Of a DNA stretch of 64,000 bases, positions 1 to 8,600 are shown piece after piece. The position numbers were made by a program, and so were the translations under genes. Under the pieces are notes generated by a model. That model did not search any database. It was not told the DNA's origin and saw only the letters and a program-made list of their open reading frames with translations. Position 1 is the stretch's first letter; every line of letters begins with the position of its first letter. The stretch spans positions 979,818 through 1,043,817 of the forward strand of contig JACKFA010000004.1 of assembly GCA_020632715.1 (NCBI GenBank), written 5' to 3'. The stretch is from Deltaproteobacteria bacterium. Lineage in GTDB: Bacteria > Myxococcota_A > UBA9042 > PHBI01.

Positions 1-838
1 ACGGAGCGTCGAGCAGGTCGCGGACGGCCGCCCGGACGGAGCGCTGCACGGCGTCGGGCACGGGCGCCGCGGGCGTCGCCCGGCACAGCGTGAGCGTCTT
101 CCGCAGCGAGTCGCAGGCGCCGCGGCAGCGCGGGCAGGAGGCCACGTGCTCCTCCATCTCGGCGCAGACGGACGCGCTGATGTCCCCCTCGAGGTGGCGC
201 GAGAGGAGCCCGAGCACGTCGGGGCAGGCCGGCGCGGAGGCGGGCGCTGGCGTGGGGACGACGCCGAGGAGCGGGGCGACGGCGGCGCGCACGGCGAGGC
301 GCGCGCGGTGGAGGCGGCTCTTCACGGTGGCGACGGTCACGCCGAGCACCTCCGCCACCTCGGCGGCGGAGAGCCCCTCGACGTCGCGCAGGACGAGCAC
401 CTCGCGGTACATCGGCTCGAGCGAGCGGATGGCGCGGTCGAGCGCCGCCTGCACCTCGCGGCCGGCCGCCTCCTCGTCGGGCGGGCGCGCCGGGTCGTGC
501 ACGTCGAGCCCCTCGGCGACGACGTCCTGCTCGAAGGACGCCTCGGAGGTCGGCGCGAACTTGCTCTTCCGGCGCTTCTTGACGCAGTGGCTGCGCGCGA
601 CCGAGTAGAGCCAGGTCGACAGGGACGACTCGCCGCGGAAGTCGCGGATCCCGCGCGCCAGGGTGATGAGCGTGTCCTGGACGACGTCCTCGGCGTCCTC
701 GGGGTCGCGGCACATCTTCAGGCCGAAGCGGTAGACCTGGGCCTGGTGGCGCGCGAGGAGGGCGTCGAGGGCGCCGGCGTCGCCGCCGCGCGCGGCGGAG
801 AGGAGGTCCTGGTCGGAGGCGGGGGCGGCGTCGGTCAC
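1..838 (-). CDS. ECF RNA polymerase sigma factor with C-terminal zinc-finger domain (3' end cut by window)
   Basis: An open frame of at least 279 residues starts at GTG 838 and runs off the left edge. The N-terminal half matches sigma-70 region 2: an ARHQ helix, then PEDAEDVVQDT and FRGESSLSTWLY, where -10 DNA recognition and melting residues lie. Region 4 follows with LSAAEVAEVLGVTVATVKSR, the -35-binding helix-turn-helix. After it comes a proline/alanine linker and an H-x3-C-x2-C segment (EEHVASCPRC) preceded by a conserved Cys, like the zinc-binding domain of anti-sigma factors. A sigma factor carrying this module may sense redox or zinc itself instead of using a separate anti-sigma protein; that is inference. 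No ATG lies upstream in frame, and GTG 838 gives the usual short N-terminus. The next gene is on the same strand 60 bp upstream. Family call is certain; the target regulon is unknown. Confidence 0.9.
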   Translation of the reverse strand, partial: MTDAAPASDQDLLSAARGGDAGALDALLARHQAQVYRFGLKMCRDPEDAEDVVQDTLITLARGIRDFRGESSLSTWLYSVARSHCVKKRRKSKFAPTSEASFEQDVVAEGLDVHDPARPPDEEAAGREVQAALDRAIRSLEPMYREVLVLRDVEGLSAAEVAEVLGVTVATVKSRLHRARLAVRAAVAPLLGVVPTPAPASAPACPDVLGLLSRHLEGDISASVCAEMEEHVASCPRCRGACDSLRKTLTLCRATPAAPVPDAVQRSVRAAVRDLLDAP

Positions 839-898
839 GCGCAGGTTGTCGCACGGGCGCGGCGCCGGATCCAGCGCCGCGCGCCGCCGCCTCGCGCG

Positions 899-1243
899 CT
901 ACTCCGCGCCGTCGCAGGCCGTGCCGACGTCGATGCCCATGCCGAGGCCGCTCCCGACCTCCTGGCACTGCGCCGCGTCGACGGCGTCGAGGCAGGCGTC
1001 GGGCGTCGCGTAGCTGCCGCCCGAGCCGCAGCCGAGCGTCACGAAGAACTGCGTGCACTCGGCCTCGCTGTCGAAGCCGAAGCCGCCGCTCGAGTCGCCG
1101 AAGGCGCAGCCGCCGCAGGAGCAGGCCTTGGCGCACATCGCGGTGCCGACGGACTTGCAGGACGAGCCGCCGCCGTCGTCGCCGCAGGCGGCGGCGCCGA
1201 AGGGGAGGGCGAGCAGGGACAAAGCGATGAACATGGCGCGCAT
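899..1243 (-). CDS. small Cys-rich lipoprotein
   Basis: The product is 114 residues from ATG 1243, which has GGAG five bases upstream. An ATG at 1264 is in frame but lacks a ribosome site. The N-terminus is a hydrophobic leader ending in FGAAAC, a plausible lipobox, followed by GDDGGGSS, so the mature protein should be lipid-anchored. The mature part carries about ten cysteines, including a CAKACSCGGC cluster, and ends in an acidic tail. The many cysteines suggest a disulfide-stabilised extracytoplasmic domain. I do not recognise the family. It lies just upstream of the sigma factor gene on the same strand, so the two could be cotranscribed, but no promoter evidence decides this. Confidence 0.75.
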   Translation of the reverse strand: MRAMFIALSLLALPFGAAACGDDGGGSSCKSVGTAMCAKACSCGGCAFGDSSGGFGFDSEAECTQFFVTLGCGSGGSYATPDACLDAVDAAQCQEVGSGLGMGIDVGTACDGAE

Positions 1244-1360
1244 GGCGGCTCCGAGGATCTTCATGAGGTCGTTGTGGTTTGGACTGTGCCCGCACGCGGG
1301 CGGGCCTGCGACCCGCGTCACGGCGAGGTATTCAACGAAAAAGCAGTTTCGAGCCGCGCA

Positions 1361-1381
1361 CCGTGACGCGCCGCGTCACGG
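1361..1381 (-). terminator. perfect inverted repeat at the end of the S74 lipoprotein gene
   Basis: CCGTGACGCG and CGCGTCACGG form a ten-base stem with a one-base centre and overlap the stop codon at 1376-1378. On the minus strand a TTTTT run follows some 20 bases further on. It could be a terminator for the gene ending at 1376, or a protein-binding palindrome; the T-run is too distant for a textbook terminator. Confidence 0.4.
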
Positions 1382-2185
1382 CGCGGTCATGGCGCGCTCG
1401 AGCCGCTCGAGGCGCGCCCGCAGGGCGTCGACCTCGCGCTCGAGGCGCCCGAGCTCGCGCGCCTGGGTCTGGAGCGCCGCGACCGCGACCGAGACGTAGC
1501 CGTAGAGGTCGACGTGGCCGCCGTCGATGCCGTGCGCCGGGGCGCCGTCGTCGATGATGAAGCCGAGCTGGCGGCGCGGGTCGCGCGCGTCGCTCCCCTT
1601 GTAGACCCAGGTCGCGAGGCGCGTCGCGAGCAGCTCGCGGCCGAGGGCCTCCACGGCGGCCGGGTCGAGGTAGCGGATGTCGTTCTTCGCGGCGCGGAGC
1701 GAGATGGGGCACATCCCCTCGCGGCACCCGCAGATGTCGCCGTCGGGGCAGCAGCCGAAGAAGTCGGCCGGGCTCACGATGAAGGTGGTCCCGGGTGGGC
1801 AGCAGCGCCCCTGGCCACCGCCGGAGGAGCAGGTGAGGTCGCCGGGGCAGGTCGTGGCGCCCGAGCCGTCGCACGCGGGGGCGGCGACGCAGCCGCCGTC
1901 TTCGCAGGCGCCGTCGCAGGAGGTGCCGCAGCCGCCGCAGTTCTCGGGGTTGAGGGCGGTGTCGACGCAGCGGGGGATGTCGCCCGTGAAGTGGCTCGCG
2001 CAGCAGACCTTGCCGTCCGGGCAGCCGCCGCAGTCGGGGGCGGCGTCCGCCGTGTCGGCGGCGTCGGCGGCGTCCGCGGCGGAGGAGCCGTCGCTGCCGC
2101 AGGCGGCGCCTGGGACGAGGCCGACCGCGACGAGGAGGGCGAGGAGCGCGGCGCGGCCGAGCTCGGGGGCGGTGCGTGGGGTCAT
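1376..2185 (-). CDS. Cys-rich lipoprotein with C-terminal S74 (intramolecular chaperone) domain
   Basis: The product is 269 residues from ATG 2185, preceded by GGAG seven bases upstream. A hydrophobic leader ends in VPGAAC, a lipobox, followed by an Asp/Ala-rich spacer. Residues about 50-165 are Cys-rich, with NCGGCGTSC and CCPPG motifs like those of many myxobacterial lipoproteins. Residues about 175-265 match the peptidase S74 / endosialidase chaperone domain: an IRYLDP start, LATWVYKG, a QLGFIIDD core, then VDLYGYVSVAVAALQ and a C-terminal heptad coiled coil of Glu/Leu/Arg. S74 domains fold and trimerise fibre proteins and often cut themselves off. Here no beta-helix or fibre precedes the domain, which is unusual. 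The cleavage residue cannot be confirmed by eye. Confidence 0.8.
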   Translation of the reverse strand: MTPRTAPELGRAALLALLVAVGLVPGAACGSDGSSAADAADAADTADAAPDCGGCPDGKVCCASHFTGDIPRCVDTALNPENCGGCGTSCDGACEDGGCVAAPACDGSGATTCPGDLTCSSGGGQGRCCPPGTTFIVSPADFFGCCPDGDICGCREGMCPISLRAAKNDIRYLDPAAVEALGRELLATRLATWVYKGSDARDPRRQLGFIIDDGAPAHGIDGGHVDLYGYVSVAVAALQTQARELGRLEREVDALRARLERLERAMTAP

Positions 2186-2343
2186 GACGTCGCTCCGGGG
2201 CGCTCGCGGCCCGGCCGAGCCGCTCGGCCGCCAGCGGCGCGCGCCGCGTGAGGTCAGGGTAGCGCCGGTGTCCACGCGGCGGCCAGCGACGGGCAGCTGC
2301 CGCCCGAAAGTCGGGGGCGCGTGGCCCGGCGCCACCGCGGTCA

Positions 2344-2505
2344 GAGGCTGTGAAGAAATACCCGGACCGAGCCGGCGCGCCGAGACGCGAGCCGCCCGAG
2401 GAGCAGCCCCGCGGGAATACCTCGTGGTATTTCAAGGGGCTGCGACGAAGGCCGGCGAAGCGTATCGGCGATGCCGGCGACGGGAGGGGATTTCTTCACA
2501 GCCTC
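2344..2505. repeat. 162-bp MITE-like element, copy 1
   Basis: The element is bounded by the 16-bp perfect inverted repeat GAGGCTGTGAAGAAAT, flanked on both sides by TCA. The second copy at 4811-4972 has the same length and differs at two positions that I can see. Inside is a long hairpin: CAGCCCC at 2404-2410 pairs with GGGGCTG at 2436-2442, and AATACC with GGTATT within it. There is no room for a transposase, so any mobility would need a source in trans. The right end abuts the TGA stop of the minus-strand gene at 2506. Confidence 0.85.
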
Positions 2506-2778
2506 TCAGTCGAAGGCCTCGGTGTCGACGGGGACGCGCCCCTCGAGCCGGGAGACGACGTAGCCGCCGATGGCCGCCCCGACGCCGGCGAAGCCGAGCC
2601 CCATGAGGTACATCGTGCCGTTGCCGCCGCGCATCGCCGTCGCGAGGCCGACGCCGAGGAGCTCCCCGAAGATCCAGAGGCCCACGGGCAGCCAGCCCCA
2701 GCTGCGGGCGCGGCCCTTGCGCTCGGCGACCTCGGCGAGGCGCTTGTAGAGGACGATGAGGATGACGATCTCGATCAT
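2506..2778 (-). CDS. small membrane protein, unknown function
   Basis: The product is 90 residues. Its ATG at 2778 overlaps the TGA of the upstream membrane protein gene in an ATGA arrangement, so the two are probably translationally coupled. A first hydrophobic stretch lies at residues 1-10, a second around WLPVGLWIFGELLGVGLA, and a Gly/Ala-rich third one in the second half (LGFAGVGAAIGGYVVS), with a short acidic tail. I do not recognise the family. Coupling to the 442-residue membrane protein suggests the two act in one complex; this is inference. Its stop codon sits exactly against the MITE-like element. Confidence 0.75.
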   Translation of the reverse strand: MIEIVILIVLYKRLAEVAERKGRARSWGWLPVGLWIFGELLGVGLATAMRGGNGTMYLMGLGFAGVGAAIGGYVVSRLEGRVPVDTEAFD

Positions 2779-4103
2779 GCGGCGGCCTGCGTGCTCCGGG
2801 TCTTCCGCGCGCGCCTCGAGCGGGGCGGCGCGCCGTCGTGGGAGAGCTCCGTGATGACGCCGCGGATCTGCTCGCGGTGGAGGGCGTCGCCGTGGACGAA
2901 GCTGCGGCAGAGGCGCTTCAGCGCCGGCGCGTCGAGGGCGAGCCGGTCGCGCTCGAACACCTGCTGCATGAAGCGGATCTCGGCGCGCGAGACGTGCCCG
3001 TCCGGGAACGACGCGAGCACGAGCACCTCGTACACCAGCATCCGCTCGCGCTGCTCGAGCTCGGCGAGGGCCGCGAGGAAGCGCGGGCCGTCGTCGATCT
3101 CCTCGACCGCCGCCACCCCCGCGCGGCGCTGCACCGAGCGCATGAGCGCGAGCAGGTTCGGGTGGACGTCGCGCTCGCGGACGATCGTCGTCGCGACCGC
3201 GCGCATCATCGCGACGAGCACGGGGCGCCGCACCTTCTTCTCGCCGCGCAGGATGTCCGTGAGCAGCGACTCGCAGGCGGAGGGGCCGAGCGCGCGGATG
3301 CTCGCCTGGCGCATCATCCGCCAGGCGACGAGGGCGTCCCAGAGGCCCGTCACGAGCACGTCCGTGAAGGTGAGGTAGGCCTTCACGATGGCGCGGCCGC
3401 CGACGCGGCGGATGAGGATGCGCAGGACGAAGTTCGTGATGCTGATCTTGAGCTTGTAGAGCACCGTCGCGAGGACGACGCGCCACTTCGAGATCTCGCG
3501 ATACGGGTCGATGCCGAAGGGGTTCTGCGGCGGCGACGGCAGCTCGAGCGCGGCGCGCGCCATGGCGAGGGCGACCGCGCGCTGCTCGTCCGTCTCGGCG
3601 TCGGCACCGCGCGGCACGAGCTGGATCCCGGCCTCGCGCGCGATGAGGTGCACCGCGCGGAGCGCGACGCGGTAGATGATCGCGACCTCGATCATGGTCG
3701 CCACGATGGTCACGCCGTTCACGATGACGAAGTCGCGCACGTCCTCCCAGAACGTGGTCGTGACGTGCTCGGGGACCGCGAGGACGAAGCTCGCGATGGA
3801 CGAGATGAGGCCCGACATCGCGCCGACGCCGAAGGCGACGAGGATGACGCGGCGCGTCAGGGCGCGGATCCGCTCGCGCTCGGCCTCGTCGAGGATGTGC
3901 ACGACCTCGCCCGCCGGCAGCGGCGGCAGGCGCTCGTCGTAGCGCCGGAAGCGGTCGAGGCCCATCTTCTCGAGCTTCGGGTTCGACGGCTTCGCGAACT
4001 CGAGCCCGAGCGTCTCGAGCTTGTGGACCGTCGCCTCGATGACGTTGTCGTCGAGGTCTTCAGGGGGCTTCGCCGCGGGGGCGACGGGCTCGTCGGCGCT
4101 CAT
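2775..4103 (-). CDS. multi-pass membrane protein with TerB-like C-terminal region
   Basis: The product is 442 residues from ATG 4103; frames further upstream lack coding character. A cytoplasmic N-terminus of about 110 residues rich in charged residues precedes hydrophobic segments at about 120-145 (VAFGVGAMSGLISSIASFVL) and 165-190 (VIVNGVTIVATMIEVAIIY). The middle is amphipathic and may contain further membrane helices. The C-terminal 110 residues, with LVYEVLVLASFPDGHVS followed by a helical repeat, resemble TerB-like domains found beside membrane or stress proteins. The whole may belong to the myxobacterial/leptospiral LBF_2804-type membrane family, but I am not sure. It overlaps the next gene by four bases (ATGA). 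No RBS is obvious. Confidence 0.7.
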   Translation of the reverse strand: MSADEPVAPAAKPPEDLDDNVIEATVHKLETLGLEFAKPSNPKLEKMGLDRFRRYDERLPPLPAGEVVHILDEAERERIRALTRRVILVAFGVGAMSGLISSIASFVLAVPEHVTTTFWEDVRDFVIVNGVTIVATMIEVAIIYRVALRAVHLIAREAGIQLVPRGADAETDEQRAVALAMARAALELPSPPQNPFGIDPYREISKWRVVLATVLYKLKISITNFVLRILIRRVGGRAIVKAYLTFTDVLVTGLWDALVAWRMMRQASIRALGPSACESLLTDILRGEKKVRRPVLVAMMRAVATTIVRERDVHPNLLALMRSVQRRAGVAAVEEIDDGPRFLAALAELEQRERMLVYEVLVLASFPDGHVSRAEIRFMQQVFERDRLALDAPALKRLCRSFVHGDALHREQIRGVITELSHDGAPPRSRRARKTRSTQAAA

Positions 4104-4299
4104 GGCCGTCGACGATAGCGGGAAACGGTGGACCGCGCCACGGCCCTCTGCGCGCGGTCCCGAGCCTCGACAGCCCGAGGTGACGGGGTCATCGTCAGCG
4201 GGTCCCCGACAGAAAGATCGCGCGCGCGGAGATCTCCGGGCGGCTTCGGCCGTCTCCGGGGAGACCCGACGCAGCGCCCGACATGCCCTGGAGGCTCCC

Positions 4300-4791
4300 A
4301 TGAAGCGCACCCTCGCCGCTCTCGCCGCGGCGTGCCTCGCGCTCGCGGCGTGCGACGCCGTCGAGCAGGTCAAGGACGCCCTCGACACCCGGAGCGGCGG
4401 CGACGCGGCCGCCGGCGACGCCACCGCCACCGGCGACGCGACCACCACGACGCCCACGGACACCGCGACCGCGGCCGACACCGCCCCCGCGCCCAACGTC
4501 AACGTCACGCTCACGGCGCAGATCCGCTCCGTCACCGCCAACGGGCAGATCTACGTCGAGGGCAACTTCACCTGGAGCGCCACGGGGGCGAGCGATCTGC
4601 GCGTCGACGTGCAGATCAAGACCCAGGTCTCCTACCCCGACTGGACGAACCTGCTCTCGAACCAGGCCCCGGTGGACGTCGGCACCGCCGGTATCAACGG
4701 CCCCGACAGGCGCTTCAACTTCCGCGCGGTCGCCTACCGCGCGTCCGACCCGGCCACGAAGTGGTACAGCGCCATCGTCACGATCCAGTGA
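4300..4791 (+). CDS. lipoprotein with Thr/Ala/Asp-rich linker
   Basis: The product is 163 residues from ATG 4300, with GGAGG seven bases upstream. The leader MKRTLAALAAACLALAAC ends in a clear lipobox (LAAC). A low-complexity linker of Ala, Thr, Asp and Gly spans about residues 30-68. The remaining 95 residues look like a small beta-sandwich with alternating hydrophobic strands (VNVTLTAQIRSVTANGQIYV). I do not recognise the fold by name. The gene is transcribed away from the neighbouring membrane-protein operon and ends 19 bp before the second MITE-like element. Confidence 0.8.
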   Translation: MKRTLAALAAACLALAACDAVEQVKDALDTRSGGDAAAGDATATGDATTTTPTDTATAADTAPAPNVNVTLTAQIRSVTANGQIYVEGNFTWSATGASDLRVDVQIKTQVSYPDWTNLLSNQAPVDVGTAGINGPDRRFNFRAVAYRASDPATKWYSAIVTIQ

Positions 4792-4810
4792 GGGCCGCGG
4801 TCCGCGCTCA

Positions 4811-4972
4811 GAGGCTGTGAAGAAATACCCGGACCGAGCCGGCGCGCCGAGCCGCGAGCCGCCCAAGGAGCAGCCCCGCGGGAATACCTCGTGGTATTTC
4901 AAGGGGCTGCGACGAAGGCCGGCGAAGCGTATCGGCGATGCCGGCGACGGGAGGGGATTTCTTCACAGCCTC
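4811..4972. repeat. 162-bp MITE-like element, copy 2
   Basis: Same inverted ends, same length and same internal hairpin as the copy at 2344-2505, with two visible substitutions. It lies between convergent genes and its right end abuts the TGA stop of the minus-strand HNH gene at 4973. TCA flanks both sides here too. Read on the minus strand, the outer bases are TGAGAGGCTGTG, so the boundary itself spells the stop codon. Confidence 0.85.
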
Positions 4973-5521
4973 TCAGCCGTCCTGCTCGAGGCGCGCGCCC
5001 CAGTAGCGCGTGTCGCGCAGGTACTGCCGCCACGTGAGCGGCATCCCCTTCTCCCACGTCACCATCATCGGCGCCCGCGGCAGCACGTGCGGCCGCCGCG
5101 GCGCCGCGAGCAGCGCCATCCCCGCCTCGTCCGGCGTGCGGCACGCCTTCACCCGGTTGCACGGCAGGCACGCGATGACGATGTTGTCCCACCCGGTCTT
5201 CCCGCCGCGCCCGCGCGGCACCACATGGTCGAACGTCGCGTCGTGCCGCGGCACCCGCCGTCCGCAATACTGACACCGCCCCTCGTCCCGCGCGTACACG
5301 TTCGCCCGCGAGAAGCTCGGCCGCCGCTTCGTCTGCGGCCGCAGCCCGCGCACGAAGCGCAGCACCGACGGCACCTCGAAGTGCACGCTCACCGTGCGCA
5401 CGCGCCGGTCCTCGTACACCTCGACGACCTCCGCCCGCCCCGCGAGCCAGAGCGTCATCGCGCGCTCCCAGCCGACCCGCCCGACCGGCTCCCACGCCGC
5501 AGTGAGGATGAGCGTCTCCAT
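4973..5521 (-). CDS. HNH endonuclease
   Basis: The product is 182 residues from ATG 5521 (METLILTAAWEP, the usual family beginning); ATG 5533 adds four residues and is also possible. The N-terminal half is the variable domain seen in many free-standing bacterial HNH proteins. The HNH core lies at about residues 80-135: CQYCGRR, then the DATFDHVVPRGRGG motif with catalytic His, then a D-N-x-V-x-A-C-x-x-C-N-R-x-K segment. Two CxxC pairs bind a structural zinc. Such proteins nick or cut DNA, but their biological role is mostly unassigned. The C-terminus looks complete, so the adjacent MITE-like repeat has not visibly truncated it. Confidence 0.88.
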   Translation of the reverse strand: METLILTAAWEPVGRVGWERAMTLWLAGRAEVVEVYEDRRVRTVSVHFEVPSVLRFVRGLRPQTKRRPSFSRANVYARDEGRCQYCGRRVPRHDATFDHVVPRGRGGKTGWDNIVIACLPCNRVKACRTPDEAGMALLAAPRRPHVLPRAPMMVTWEKGMPLTWRQYLRDTRYWGARLEQDG

Positions 5522-5659
5522 CTGGGCGCCCATCCTAGCTCATCCGACCCGCTCGGCGCGCGCGCCCGGCCCCCACGCCCGCGCGGCGACACCGCGCAGA
5601 CGAGCCAGCCAGGCTCGTCCGCGCCGATTCATCGCGTGACGATCACGCCCCCGCCGACG

Positions 5660-8600
5660 TCAGCCGCGTCGCGCGACCACGCGCCGCCGCCGCTGCCGCG
5701 CGAGCCCGAGCATCGCGAGCAGCCCGAGCGCGAGCCCCGCGAGCCCGCCGCCGCCGCTGCCGCCGCCCTCGCAGCCGCCGCCGCCCGCGAGCACGAGGTC
5801 CTGCGGCTGCACCGCGACCACCGTGCACGTCTGCCCGTCGCCCTCGAAGCCCTCGGCGCACGCGCACGAGAAGCTCCCCGGCGTGTTCGTGCACACCGCG
5901 TTGTCGTCGCAGCTGTCGAGCCCGGCCGCGCACTCGTCGACGTCGTCGCACTGCGTCCCGTCGCCGTTCACGTCGGTGTAGCCGTCGGGGCACGCCCCGC
6001 ACACGTAGCTCCCCGGCGTGTTCGAGCAGGTCGCGAGCGCGTCGCAGTCGTTCAGCGCGTCGCTCGCGCACTCGTCGACGTCGTCGCACTGCGTGCCGTC
6101 GCCGTTCGTGTCGGCGTACCCGTCCGGGCACGCGCCGCACTCGTAGCCGCCCGCCGTGTTCGTGCACGCGACCAGCGCGTCGCAGTCGTTGAGCTCGCCG
6201 TCCGCGCACTCGTCGACGTCCTCGCAGGTCGTCCCGTCGCCGTTCACGTCGACGTACCCGTCCGGGCACGCGCCGCACTCGTAGCCGCCCGCCGTGTTCG
6301 TGCACGCCACCAGCGCGTCGCAGTCGTTGAGCTCGCCGTCCGCGCACTCGTCGACGTCGTCGCACTGCGTGCCGTCGCCGTTCACGTCGACGTAGCCGTC
6401 CGGGCACGCGGTGCAGCTGAAGCCGCCGTCCGTGTTCGTGCAGGTCGTGAGCGGGTCGCAGTCGTCGATCTCGACGTCCGCGCACTCGTCGACGTCGTCA
6501 CACGCGAACCCGTCGCCCGTGTAGCCGTCCTCGCAGGTGCACTCGTAGCTCCCGTCGCTGTTCGCGCACGTCGCGTGCTCGTCGCAGTCGTTGAGCTCGA
6601 CGTCCGCACACTCGTCGACGTCCCCACACGCCGGGACCTCGCCCGCGACCACCTCGTAGCCGGTCGGGCAGCCGATCGTCACGACCACGTCGTCCGTGTC
6701 GCAGAGCCCGCTCTCGTTGCACACCGTCACCGTGAACGTGACCGTCCCCGGCGCCCCCGCCGTGACGGTCGGCGACGCCGTGTCCGTCCCCGTCGTCGTC
6801 TGCGCCGGGCCGCCCGTCTGCGACCAGCTGTACGTCAGCGTCTGCCCCTGCGGGTCCGTCGAGCCGCTCGCGTCGAGCGTGACCGTGTCACCCGAGGTCG
6901 CCGTCTGGTCCGGCCCGGCGTTCGCCGTCGGCGAGCCGGCGACCACGACCGTCACCGTATCCGTGTCGCAGAGCTCGCTCTGGTTGCACACCTCGAGCTC
7001 GAAGACGAGCGTCGTGGGCCCGCCCGGCGCGGTGAACGTCGGCGCCGCCCCGTCGCCGCCCGTCAGCCCGACCTCCGGCCCGGAGGTCTGGGTCCACCCG
7101 TAGGTGAGTGACTGGTCCTGCGGGTCCAACGAGCCGCTGCCGTCGAGCGTGACGGTCACGCCCTCGGCGGCGAGCTGGTCCTCACCGGCGTCGGCCATCG
7201 GCGACCCGACGACCGTCACCGTGACCGTGTCCGTCGCGCAGAGCCCGGCCTCGTTGCACACCTCGACCTCGAAGGTCAGCGTCGCCGGCCCCGGCGGCGC
7301 CGTGAACGTGGGCGACGTGCCGTTGCCGTCCGCGAGCGCCACGGCCGGCCCGCCCGTCTGCGTCCACGTGAAGGTCAGGTCCTGCCCCTGCGGGTCGCTC
7401 GAGCCGCCCGCGTCGAGCACGACCTGCGTCCCCTCGTTCACCGTCTGGTCGGGGCCGGCGTCGGCGGTCGTCCCGCCGATGACCGTGATCGTCACGCTGT
7501 CCGTGTCGCAGAGGCCGCTCTCGTTGCACACCTCGAGCTGGAAGACGAGCGTCGCCGCGCCGTCGGGCGCGGTGAACATCGCGGTCGACCCGTCGGCGCC
7601 CGCGAGCGTGACCGCCGGTCCGCCGGTCTGGGTCCACGCGAAGGAGAGCGTCTCGCCCTGCGGATCCGTGCCGCCGCCCACGAGCGAGACGGCCGTCCCC
7701 TCGTTCACCGAGGCGTCGGCGCCCGCGTCGGCGACGGGCCCGCCGATCACCGTGATGGTGACGGTGTCCGTGTCGCAGAGCTCGTGATCGTTGCAGACCT
7801 CGAGCTCGAAGACGAGGTCCCCGGCGGCGCTCGGGGCCGTGAACGTCGGCTGCGCGGCCGTCTCGTCCGAGAGCGCCACCTCGGTGCCCGAGATCTGCGT
7901 CCACACGTACTCGAGCGGGAGCGCCTGCGGGTCCGTCGAGCCGCTCCCGTCGAGCGTGACCGTCGCGCCCTGGTTCGCGTCGGCGTCCTCGCCCGCGTCG
8001 GCCGTGGGCGCCCCCGTCACCGCGACGTCGACCGTGTCCGTGGCGCACTGGCCGAGCGTGTTGCACACCTCGAGCTCGAACGTGAGCGTGTTCGCGCCCG
8101 GCGGCGCCGTGAACGTCGGGGCCGCCCCGTCGGCGCCCGTGAGGGTGACCGTCGGGCCGGCGGTCTGGGTCCACGTGTAGGTGAGCGGGCGGCCGCGCGG
8201 GTCGCTCGAGCCGCTGCCGTCGAGGCTCACGGCGTCGCCCTGGTCGACGTCCTGGTCCGGGCCGGCGTCGGCGATGGGGACCGTGCTCACGCAGACGTAG
8301 CCGGTGTCGTCGAGCTCGTAGCCCGCCTCGCACTCGCAGACGAGGGTCGGGTCCTCGATGACGCAGCTGCCGCTGCCGCCGCCGCAGGTCTCCTGCACCT
8401 CGGCGTTCTCGCAGGTGTCGGTGCAGCAGGTGACGCCGTTGTACTCGCCGTCGTCGCACTGCTCGCAGAGGTCGCGCAGGCCGTCGCCGCAGATCGAGGG
8501 GAGCGCCGAGCCCGCGAGCAGCCGGAAGCGGTACACGCCGGGCTCGACGGCGCCGCCGCCCTCGCCCGCGAGGAGCACCTGGTTCACCTGGGTCGTGCGC

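Noticed and set aside
2350..4975. The MITE-like repeats encoding part of a peptide (a frame beginning MKKYPDRAGAP)
   Set aside because: The same short frame appears in both copies only because the DNA is duplicated; it then runs into unrelated sequence in each case.
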